From: Serpula lacrymans var. lacrymans S7.9
Lineage: Eukaryota; Basidiomycota; Agaricomycetes; Boletales; Serpulaceae
DNA length: 64,000 nt
Direction of reading: 5' to 3'
NCBI RefSeq assembly: GCF_000218685.1
Contig: NW_006763308.1
Span: 310,001-374,000 of the forward strand
A program made the translations under genes and the position numbers. Within the stretch, counting starts at the first letter, position 1. Every line of letters starts with the position of its first letter. This document shows positions 54,031 to 63,734 of this stretch, in pieces. Below the pieces are notes generated by a model that saw only the letters and a program-made list of their open reading frames with translations, was not told the DNA's origin and made no database searches.

Positions 54031-55762
54031 ATCATGGGCATTGAAGAATATAGTTTGCTGATCCTCTAAGTGAATGGGAAGGCACAATACCGTTGGTTTT
54101 TATTCATGCATTGGGAACTCCAAGAAATGCCAGCATGCTTCCACCAGACCAATATAGTGACCATCAATGTATTCCTGAATCTCATCCCTCGGCTGCCTTA
54201 CATCTCCATGCACAATTCCTACATCTGCACCTTGTCCTCCCACCACAGCTGAAGCTCAATAATGGCCCTTGTAAATATATTTATAAATATATTTAACACC
54301 TTTAACAGATGCACAGATTTCAACATTAATGTGACAGTCATATTTGGCAGAGAGATATGCATTGTAAGGGACCACATCACAGTTATCAAAAACATGACCA
54401 CTTGGAGCTTTATAAGTCCTCCCATTGTCAGGCCTTGCATATTCTGGATAACCATCATCACTAAATCTGGTTTCAGCACAAAATCTTTTCTCTTTGTGAT
54501 AGTGCTTTGAGCATACTCCATTTTTCATGCACCAGGCTGTTCATGTCCACACAGACCATGCATCATACACTTTGTGACTATTGAATATGACTTTGGTTGT
54601 GTGACAGGATCAGGAATTTGAGCAGAGACAACAGAGTTAACCTGAGTGGCATCACAGATTTTATATTGATCTTCCAAGAATATAAGAAGATACATGTGTG
54701 GCAAACCCCGCTTTTGGTATTCCACAGTGTAAACAGATCCCAAAGTCTTTTTAAAGATCCCATCTTTGACTTCCTTCAACAGTGCCTTCTTTTTCTGATA
54801 GAAAACATGTGCAACAATGTCAGGACGGTCTGCAGCAGTCTATTTTCTTGTAGGCATATTGGGGTCATCATCTACTTCACTGACATTGTTGTATTCCAGC
54901 AAAGCCTCTTGATTTCAAGGCCAGTTGGTGTTTGCTATCATTGTAAGGAAAATATCAGGTTTATGGGAGTGGTGACATATAGCCATAGAGTCTTGGAGGA
55001 GCTGGTACATGTGCTGTGTACTGCCAGAATGAGAAGATGGTAGGACAATATTTTGGCCCAGTTGACCCAAATCTATTTCCCCATCATTTTGATCCATAGT
55101 ATCTTTGACACCTCGGTAGAAGTCTGCCCCTATGCCTTTTTGATGATGATGGACCCACTTCAATTCACTTTCTTCTGTGGAAGCCCATGCATCAATGCAA
55201 TACTCCTGAAGTAGCTTTCTACCACAGAAAAAATTAGATTGATCGGTTTTTTGGGGATGGAGACGGTATGCATAATAACACTGCTGGGAGACATTGACTG
55301 TGTATATTTCCATCAGCATTTTGAATGGACCGTATTGTCCTATGCCACCCTTGTTCTCCGAAGGGAAATAGTGACAAATTATGACATTTGTTTATAGTAT
55401 GAGAAAACATGCATTGGCCAGGGCTTGAACCTGGGACTCCAGCTTTCATGGTCTGGTGCTTTTACCAACTAAGCTACCAAGGCGTACTTGGAAAGCATAC
55501 TGATTGGTTGCATGCCCAGAAGGTCCAGAATAACTGTACACGGGTGCAGATCCCATTGTGTTGTGATAAATAGGAGGACGTAATGCAGAGGTGAATAAAA
55601 GGGGTGCAAATGGCTGATATGCTTGAGGCCACCACCATGATCAAATTGCTTCAGCCGCAAAACAATATCACGGTGCTCATCAACATCTTGTTCTCTATCT
55701 GCAGTAGGAAGACTATAATGACATTGGTCCAGAGTTTGGTCAAGAGCTAGTATCTGTAACAA
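54031..55762 (-). pseudogene. Helitron replicase (Rep/helicase) fragment
   Basis: From 55762 down, I read EHRDIVLRLKQFDHGGGL, HPFYSPLHYVLLF, then after an insertion FPSENKGGIGQYGPF. The order continues with CYYAYRLHP, DAWASTEESELKWV, QNIVLPS-type text, HKPDIFLTMIANTNWP, a frame change and VYTVEYQKRGLPHMYLLIF. It ends with HGLCG, CSKHYHKEKRFC, PDNGRTYKAPSG, KYDCHINVEICASVKGVKYIYKYIYKGHY, and DEIQEYIDGHYIGL...FPMHE followed by TAA. The Rep active motif should be H-hydrophobic-H, but here it is HMY (codon at 54690-54692). The helicase domain is missing, cut by LTR-C at 54030. Confidence 0.85.
55411..55483 (-). tRNA. tRNA-like sequence (CAT-type anticodon loop), probably a pseudo-tRNA or SINE head
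   Basis: This 73-nt segment folds with a 7-bp acceptor stem having one mismatch, a 4-bp D stem (GCTT/AAGC) and a perfect 5-bp T stem (CCAGG/CCTGG) with the B-box 'ggttcaagcc'. The anticodon arm has 4 clear pairs (CCAG/CTGG) around a 10-nt loop containing CAT. The base before CAT is not T, so normal function is doubtful. It lies in an about 200-bp insertion within the Helitron coding region. Confidence 0.5.
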
Positions 55763-56442
55763 AGTATACTCAGTTAGTAAATGCTGAGAAGTTAGGATGT
55801 ACTCTGCAGCATTGTTTGGTGCTTCTTTATTCCTTCCGCACTTTCCTCTGCAATCTGGTTCAGCCTCTTCACCCCTAGTTGCAAGTGTAAATTGAGATGG
55901 CCATCAGAAGTGGTGGGGAGGCCAGGGATCGATTTGACCTTGCGTGGTACTTTGAGTCTTGATATTTGTTGGAGAATGGAGACTGAGGGGACTGAGGAAC
56001 TTGTCGCTGTGTATAACATTCAGCACAGACTACTGATGGCGGTGATGCGGCAGCAGCTTGTGGCGCGGGGTGCGGACCGGACATTGAAACTGAGCCATAA
56101 CAGGAGACGTGAGAAAAATCAATGAAAGGTTCGTGGTGAACGGCGGGCACAGTGCACGGACCCTTTGGACAGCATGCCCGGAAGGATCCGCTCGCTGTGC
56201 CGGTCGTTCACCGGCAAATTTTCTCCGCAGTCCAGCTGTAAGGTGCAGCTGCACGCCATTTGGCGCGACTTAGCCTCGTTGCCTCAATAAGGCAATTTGA
56301 CTAATTAGTCTCACTGTTGATGTCGGATAGGTGTTCGTTATAGACACCGTCCCCTTCGTTATAGATATTCAGGATCTCACATGACAAATACAAGGTGTGA
56401 TTCTACTGAAAAGTGCAGTGAAACTTCGACCTTACGTACATT
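55763..56442. other. No supportable gene
   Basis: The left part could be decayed Helitron 5' coding sequence (minus frame 55792-56019). The right part is GC-richer and unassigned. The reductase stop lies at its right edge. Confidence 0.35.
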
Positions 56443-59400
56443 TTACTGGTGTATCTTCCGTGCAAACATTCCCTTCGATGCCCAGTATTTCACCCAAAGT
56501 GCTGCATCTTCAGACGTAATAGATGCTAGCTCTCTCATCGTTCGACTCAATTGCTGTGCTTTTGTCGTAGAAAACACAACCAATCCTCCTGCTTCATCAT
56601 CATTTCCTAGGCCTTGGATGGATTTATCACCTTGGGCGATCGTGCGCATGAAAGGAAGTAGCTTCATCGCGGGCTGATGTAGATATTAGAAGACCCCGAG
56701 TCTTGTTTTGAAGAAGATTGGTGAGCAAACGGGGACATACCATTTCCTCAAAATCGTCTACACCCGCACTAAACGCCTTCTCTTCTAGTCTCGAGAACCA
56801 TTCTCCGAATGCTACAGTAGGAAGCGAACTAATGATAAGTTTGTTTTGTATCAACGCGTCCCCTATGGACTGCATCAGCGCTGCCCACTCCACAGGTCTG
56901 GGATGCACCAAGTTGATCGTTGTAGGAGGCTTTGCCTTTGCGAATGCAACGTCCAAGATCGCATGCGAAACAGCCTGGGGAGGCAACCAAGAAACAACCT
57001 GTTTATTCCATCAGTTGGATCTTTTAAACCAAAATAAGTCTTCTTACTCCTTTCGCAAGCGGTAGAGCACCTAGGGCTACACTTGACTTGACTAGCATGG
57101 GGAACCAGTCTGTAAGACTCCAAGCTCCTTTTGGCTGTCCTCCTGATATCTGTCCTATCCTGAATGACGACGCTTGTAAACCACTCTTCTCTAGTAACTA
57201 TTTGAGATACAGAATGATGAATATACAAAACAACACTCAAATATGAATAATTCACTGCTTACCCGCTCACAGACATATTTACTAGCACCATAGCCAGACC
57301 CACCAGACGCAACGCTTGCATCAAAAAGCACTTCTTCTGGGAACACGCCTTGGTTCTTGTCCCATCCTTGTGCAGAGGAAATGGATGATGTAAACAAAAA
57401 TCGTAAACTTGAAGCACCAGGGGATGAAAGCGCGAAATCCAAGAGATTCCGAGTACCCTTAATGTTTGACCCAAAGGAAGAGAGAGCAAGGCTGAAATCA
57501 AGCCGCCAAGCGTTATGAATGATGATATTAGTGGACATTCGTAGCTATCGATTTTGAAACCATAATCAGTTTTGTCGGCAGCCACCTGCGAGCTCTTCAT
57601 TCTGACCCTTACCTTATCATACACAGCTCTGTCCAGGCCTAATTTATCCTGTGCAGCATCGCCTTCGATATATCGGAGTTTGGGCGAGTTCAATAGAGCG
57701 ATATCCAATCCCCTATCCTCGAATCCAGTTTTCTGTCTCTCTTCGCTTGTTTTTCCGACCTTGGATGACCTATTGAAAGCATAGACTAGGCTAACCCGTT
57801 CGTTTTCTAGCAGCGACGCAAGAAGATAAGAGCCAAGGCCACCGGTAGTACCGGTGAGGAGAACTACATGGCCTTTGAGGTCATCCTCGTTACGGTGCTC
57901 CAACGGGTTCAGTGTCCCTGTCAACCCTTCAGAATACCTTGCGACTGTATTTTCAATATCCGTCCTCAGATCGACGAGCGCGCACCCTTTTTCAGTGGAC
58001 TCTAGGTTAGAGACCACACGAGTAAGCGCCTGAGACAATAGCTTGATCGTAGGGTTGCTGAAAACGATATCCTGGTCGATTCGCCTGGCCGCTGTTCGAA
58101 CATTGCCATCTGACGAGGAGTTAAACGACCCGATGATTCGATTTTTGCGAACAGTTGCAGTTAAACTAAAAAAAAAAGACAAAGGAACACACTATGAGCT
58201 TCATTTGGTGCAGGGAAATCAGAACATGCCTATCAAAACCTTGCTCAAAGACATCCACTTCGGGATCTACTTTCCTGCCCGAATTTACGCGAGCAGCGTG
58301 CTCCCCTAGCCACACAACCAAGGCTTCTTCTGACCAGTCCGTTGGCAGTTCCACATCGCTACTAGCACTGGTGATAGCTTCAACTGTCTCATATCTGCTG
58401 CGACGGCGAGAGTTAGCATCATGTCAATCGCTTTTAAGAAAGGAACACGAGCAGAGCATCAATTTCCTGATCATAAAGTTTCACTGCTGCCTTTCTCATG
58501 ACGGTTCCTTTCCCCGCGCGAGGCAAGAGTTTCTCCGGGCGAGTCACGACGATCATTTCTTTGAATATCCGGCTGAAGGCTGGGGCCCCTTTATTTGCTG
58601 CCTCAACTTCCGGCCTGTGGAAAACAGGTATAGATTAAACCATAGGGCTACCAGCTTAAGAGAACAGCGTACCAAATTTTGTTCCTGAACACTGCCAGTT
58701 GCTTTGAATCTTCAACATCGACGTGGAATCCTTGCCTCGGCTCGACTAAAATTCCAACATGATTACGGGCACGACCGAACATGACGGTACCTCCCACTAC
58801 CGGACTAGATGCAATGATGTTCTCCATAGGTGCAGGAACAACTTTCTCTCCCGAAGAAAGCACTATAACGTCGTCTGCCCTCCCCACCCTAATACAGGAA
58901 TAAGCATCTCCATGGACTAAACTGAAGCGATAATTTTAGTGATCTTACAGCTTCCACAGTCCATCTTTAGAAGGATGCTTCAAGAAAAGATCCGATGTGG
59001 CATAGCCTTTAACATCCGGGATATTCTCTACTGAAACTTGATGCATTTGGCTCTGCTATAGATACTTCTATGAAGCTCGTAGCTATGTTAAAAATGAACG
59101 TCACTCACCAGAATCTGACACTCATAAATTCCATCTCCTTGTGGAATCCACCGAAACATCACCCGAGGGCTCATGGTTATCCATACCCAATTCCCTACCT
59201 CATCTTTTTCGCGAAAAAGAGTGCTAGTGCCACCAAACTCCGTGCCGCCGTAGATGTTTACCAAAAGTACGCCTGCCGACGCCAGCGCATTGCCAACTTT
59301 TTCGGATAATGGGCTACCAGAATATCCCTGTAACAGAGAGGTCAATAACTCTGTACAAAACGGAAAGGATGCTGCGTACAAGGTATAGAAGCGACTTCAG

Positions 59401-60453
59401 TATCTCTATCACACGAGGAGATAATGCCCATAACTCAATAATTGAGGGAACTGCGATCAATACTTTGCAGTTCGTCCTTTGCACACCCTCGATTACATTT
59501 TCAGAGGTTGGGATGACTGGAGTAGCTTTCGGGTTGCTATACGAGGTGGGCGTATAGACAGAAGCACTGCGGAGAGTAACCAATGGCATATATAGTGAGG
59601 AAATGATACCGAGAGTATGGAACGATGGCAGCAGCATCACACCAACACGCGTATCAGTGGGGTAGAGTTTCATATCTGTCACCGACGCTAGAGATATTCT
59701 CAGCAAAATCATTGGACTGAACAATATAGAGATGTCCATACCTGAGGCACACCAATGAAGGACTGTCTGATAGGTCTGGGGGATAGCTTTCGGGAAGCCG
59801 GTGCTCCCGGAAGAATGAAGATACATCATCACCTCGTTGATAGAAGGACGACTCGCTCTCTCAGGGAATGGTACAAAGGGGTCATCAATTGTTTCTAGGC
59901 CAAGCTTCGGGTATATCTGCGCAAGACACGGGATATCTTGAACCGCGAGGTCAAAGGATCCGAGTTCTGATTTAATGTCACCCAAGAGGGGCTGGAGGGA
60001 ATGCTGTGTAGTTAACAAACGATGACAGGAAGTCTTCAGCAACATGTTGGAGACGGCGGATGCAGAATTTCGTGGAGACATCGGAAAAGGCTAATATGGA
60101 AGTGAACATATGGCATGAGTTTGGTTCTTAAGAATACTTACAACGTATCCTGCAATTATCACACCAACCAAAAGGGCGAAGTATTGGATGGTGTCGGTCA
60201 TGGCGATGATGGCGATGACTTCACCACCAGGGCCAGTACGGTTAGGACGAAGTGCATGTGCAACACGATGTGAGGCTCTATAGAACTCCAGGTGCGAAAT
60301 GGAGACGATTTCCTCAGTTGACCCATCTTTTGGGAAGACAAAGAAAGGTATGTCCGAATTGTTTTCAGCATTGAAAGCAAGAAATTCGGGGAACAATAAA
60401 GAACCATCCAGAGGTGGATAATTCAAGTCGGGTGAAAAACTGTGATCTGCCAT
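56443..60453 (-). CDS. Adenylate-forming reductase (A-T-R, NRPS-like), apparently intact
   Basis: The ATG is at 60453; the first exon ends near 60142 and the stop is at 56443. The A domain shows the ATP loop YLHSSGSTGFPKAIPQT, VLLVNIYGGTEFG, and GRADDVIVLSSGEKVVPAP. The carrier domain has FEQGFDSLTAT; its Ser codon is split by an intron (58166-58229) with a GC instead of GT donor. The reductase domain shows VVLLTGTTGGLGSYLLASLL (NADPH site), IIHNAWRLDF, LFTSSISSAQGW and the YGASK catalytic Tyr/Lys. The C-terminus ends WASKGMFARKIHQ. The enzyme would activate a carboxylic acid as its adenylate, load it on the carrier and reduce it to an aldehyde; the substrate cannot be told. Every junction I checked is in phase. 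No other biosynthetic gene is nearby. Confidence 0.88.
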
Positions 60454-60495
60454 AACTATAGAAAGTAGTAAGAAAGTTCAATGTAGGGAAGATGA
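60454..60495 (-). promoter_or_regulatory. Short leader of the reductase gene
   Basis: Only 42 bp separate the ATG from a SINE-like repeat, so either the repeat is part of the 5' UTR/promoter or the core promoter lies beyond it. No TATA box is evident here. Confidence 0.35.
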
Positions 60496-60733
60496 TTTCT
60501 CTGACAGCCAAGCGACTCACTCCTCTACTTATGTTCCAGTGAAGATGCGGCATGATGCGTGAGCATCAATTGGCCACTTGAAAATATTTTGGAGAACCGG
60601 GTTCGAGTCACATCGGCGGCAACGACTTATCGCGGGCTAGGCCGATGTAAGTATGATAAAGTATCATTCCATCATGAAGCTGTAACTCGTGAGATGGCAA
60701 GGCGGAGATGCGACTGACCAAGGAGTATCAAGT
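60496..60733 (+). mobile_element. SINE-like repeat, copy 1
   Basis: It starts with an A-box-like 'cagccaagcgactcactcc' and has a B-box-like 'gggttcgagtcac' about 95 bp on. It closely matches 63441-63671 up to 'aaggagtat.aagt'. It has no coding frame. Pol III-type boxes suggest a tRNA-derived SINE, although the A-to-B distance is long. Confidence 0.5.
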
Positions 60734-61479
60734 TCTAATTATGAGGCCTAAGGTCCTCATCTTCCTTTGAGTGTCCGACCTTGACATTTGTTGATCCACT
60801 AGTACTAAAAAGGCTATACAAATTCATTGTAGATAAAGTTTCGATACAGAAAAAGATCTTTGCCGCCATCGACTTACCTATCACATAGTATCTTAGCTTA
60901 GGAAGCTCAACACTGGTCCGATTTAACAGTGCAGAAGCCCTCCATCAGGGAATAGGAACGACCGATTGGGAACGACCGTGGGATGACCTTTTATTCCTGG
61001 ACCCGCAAGATCCAGGCACTCTGAGATAAAGGAGGCCTAGTCTCTAGTCTGGTCCGAAGTAAGGACCTTTGGCAGGAACCCCCGCTTCGGTGGTAATAGA
61101 GAAGGCATAATGAGCGGCACATTCGGCTTGAACTCGGCATTTTGTGACTAGTCACACCAGGAAAAAGCACATAAAGCTATTGTATCACAACTACAACAAT
61201 TTATGTAGCACCTTGGACCTATATGACTCTGAATATCCCATTTCTTTTTGCCCATGTTTTGGTTCAGGTGTGTCTGCAATTTGTAGCGGTGTTTTAATTG
61301 GAGTGGCTGGCAGTTTCACGATCTCAATGGCTCAGCATCTGTTTGGGATGGAAGAAAATTTTGAAACTAGTGTGATTTGTCATCTGAGAGCTTCACTATT
61401 AATTCTACCGATTCACACAAAGGCTAAGTGGTGGTTGAAGCAATAGCTAGCCTTTACTGTGATGCTCAGCCATATTCAA
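60734..61479. other. No gene seen
   Basis: The plus frame 61144-61446 (100 codons, one hydrophobic stretch) has no recognised domain. I see no repeat match. Confidence 0.35.
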
Positions 61480-61923
61480 CATCAGGAAAAAACCTTTTGC
61501 TATATAGCAGAGGGGTTTGTACATATGTGCAAACAAAGCCTATTATAGCACCTATAGCACTTATAGCACTATAAGAGCAACTATAGTATGATTCAAGTCC
61601 CTATAGTACTTTAGGAGCAACTATAGTATGATCATAGTGACTATAGTGTTATATGAGCAATAAGAGCAATGGGAGCAAAAAAACCTTGTGTGTGATTATT
61701 TTTTTAAATCAGCCACAAGCTCTCTCATAGCTCATATAGTCAGCCATAAGCTATAAGTGCTATAAGTGCTATAAGAGGCTATAGCCAACTATAAGAGTAC
61801 TATAAGAGCACATTGTTCCTGAATAGATGTTGGGGTTTTGATTGCAGCTATGATCACTATGACAACTATATTTGCAACTATAGTACTATTAGAGTCTATA
61901 TAGCCAAAGTGTTTTTCCTGATG
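61480..61923. mobile_element. MITE-like element with about 28-bp terminal inverted repeats
   Basis: The ends share CATCAGGAAAAA, a variable few bases and GCTATATAG in inverted orientation (61480-61508 and 61895-61923). The inside is dense in 'ctatag', 'tataagtgctataag' and 'gagcaactatagtatg' words. No coding frame. A target duplication is not clear. Confidence 0.6.
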
Positions 61924-61969
61924 AATTGGAGTGGTTGAGTTTAAAATCAAGGTGCAAAAGAGCTCAATA

Positions 61970-62203
61970 TTCGTGTTATTGGCACCAAAGGGGGGTTCAC
62001 GCCAAATGGCCTTACTTTTGTGCAGACCTTATTTACAAGATATCAACTCATCATATATTGAATGAGGTAAGCAAGGGAGACTACCTAGTCTCCCCAGTCA
62101 GACCAAATTACTGATATGACAGTTGATATCAGTAAATAAGGTCTGATCTGAACTAAGAGTGGTGTGCAATAGCCCCCCATTTGGTGTCAATAACACGACT
62201 TGT
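61970..62203. mobile_element. Fold-back element
   Basis: Arms 61970-62043 and 62122-62203 are imperfect reverse complements (blocks 'cgtgttattg.caccaaa.gggg', 'cagaccttattta', 'gatatcaac'). A smaller hairpin (62108-62117 with 62126-62135, 'ttactgatat') lies in the right half. Confidence 0.55.
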
Positions 62204-62883
62204 TGAAACTATTTTGCCAAAACCTGAGCTCAGCAGAAACTCAACATAAACTCAGCAACTTGAAACCCAGCGAGCACTTACTTGGAACTGCAGAGCATCC
62301 TCAGGCTTGCCTTTTGAAAGTCGTTATCCAGGCAGGAGCCACATATATATATATCAAACAAGGAGGATTTTGACAATATGAGTGGTATCTAGCTTTTTTT
62401 TAAGTCTAGATTATTTCTTAGCACAGTTTTGGGTTTTCTGTACATTGCTTCCTTATTATCATTATCATGCAACAGTACTTCACTGGTTTAGCCTTTGAAA
62501 GGCATACAATTGATGAGATCAAATCAAGAATATGTAGTAGACTGCCCTTGCTGATATTTCATAGGGGCCATGTAGTACTTAAGTTTTAGTGGACCTGTGT
62601 TCCTCTTAAATGTGGCCGTTTCATGCCAATTTTGTGGCACCTGCCGACCATTCTCAGACTCGTCTTGTAAGCTTTATTGGCACTGAATGGGGGGCTCCTG
62701 CGCGCCACCCTTAGTTTGGACAAGACTAGGCTCCCCAGCTGTTCCTGGTTAAAATTCCAGTTAACGTAGCCAGAATTGTCTCTTGACCACTTGTTGCCAT
62801 TGTGAGGCAGACAAAATCCCCACTCAAGATGACTTGGGGACTTTATCATAGCATTTGAAAAATCATAAAAAATGTGTACAAAA
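62204..62883. other. No gene seen
   Basis: The sequence is mixed. The minus frame 62586-62981 runs into LTR-A and has no motif. Confidence 0.4.
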
Positions 62884-63309
62884 TCCAGTGTTACGATAAC
62901 ACATTTTTGGACCTTTCCTTTCCTTTTCATTCTCCGCTTCAACCTTTTACTGTAGCTTTCACACTCCATGCCATGCAGCACTTTCCCTTTTATTCAAACT
63001 CCTCCTTCTCGCGCTGCATGGCCTTTCTTTTAATTTTAGATACTAGTATCTCACGTAGTGGAGCTAGTTACACGGGCTGTGCCCTATGACATCGTCAGCC
63101 ACTGCCTTTAGCAACTGTATAGTACATACATACAAACAAACCTGTAACAGTATATAAACCCCAATAGATCCAGGAGACTCCTCAGCGAGTCCTCCTGTTG
63201 TATACCAACAAACTCTCTGCAGCCTAAGGGGTAACCACTCCCCATTCACTACCTTTATAGTGTGTTCCTGTGTGAGCCAGAGTAACTAACTCTCGGTTGT
63301 TACATCCAG
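62884..63309 (+). repeat. Solo LTR-A (TSD TCCAG)
   Basis: The LTR runs 62889-63304 (416 bp), TGTTACGATAACAC...GGTTGTTACA, flanked by TCCAG at 62884-62888 and 63305-63309. Confidence 0.95.
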
Positions 63310-63440
63310 TACATGAAAAACAATCTTGTAACTAGTACATCATTTGTTATATAGACAACTATTTGCAAAAGTTTTGAGTGGAGGTTGTGAGAATCAAAAT
63401 GATTGAGCTAAGGACTTTGCGGAGTCTCAATCACACAATA

Positions 63441-63671
63441 ATTTCTCGGACAGCCAAGCGGCTCGCTCCTCTACTTATGTTCCAGAGAAGAAGCGGCATC
63501 ATGTGTGAGCATCAGTTGGCCACTTGATAAATATTTCGGTAAACCGGGTTCAAGTCACATTGGCAGCAACAACTTGTCATGGGCTTGGCTGATGCAAGTA
63601 TCATTCCATTGTGAATTTGTAACCCGTGAGATGGCAGCGGCGGAGATGCAACCAACCAAGGAGTATGAAGT
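63441..63671 (+). mobile_element. SINE-like repeat, copy 2
   Basis: It matches 60496-60733 with scattered substitutions. Its A-box-like part reads 'cagccaagcggctcgctcc' and its B-box-like part 'gggttcaagtcac'. Many differences from copy 1 are C/G against T/A, consistent with deamination-type decay. Confidence 0.5.
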
Positions 63672-63734
63672 ACATAGGCAACACAAAGGGATGAACCTTT
63701 TCCAGCCCGGAAACTACCCACTCACACTCCAACC

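Noticed and set aside
61144..61446. 100-codon plus-strand frame with a hydrophobic stretch
   Set aside because: It has no recognised motif, splice logic or repeat support.
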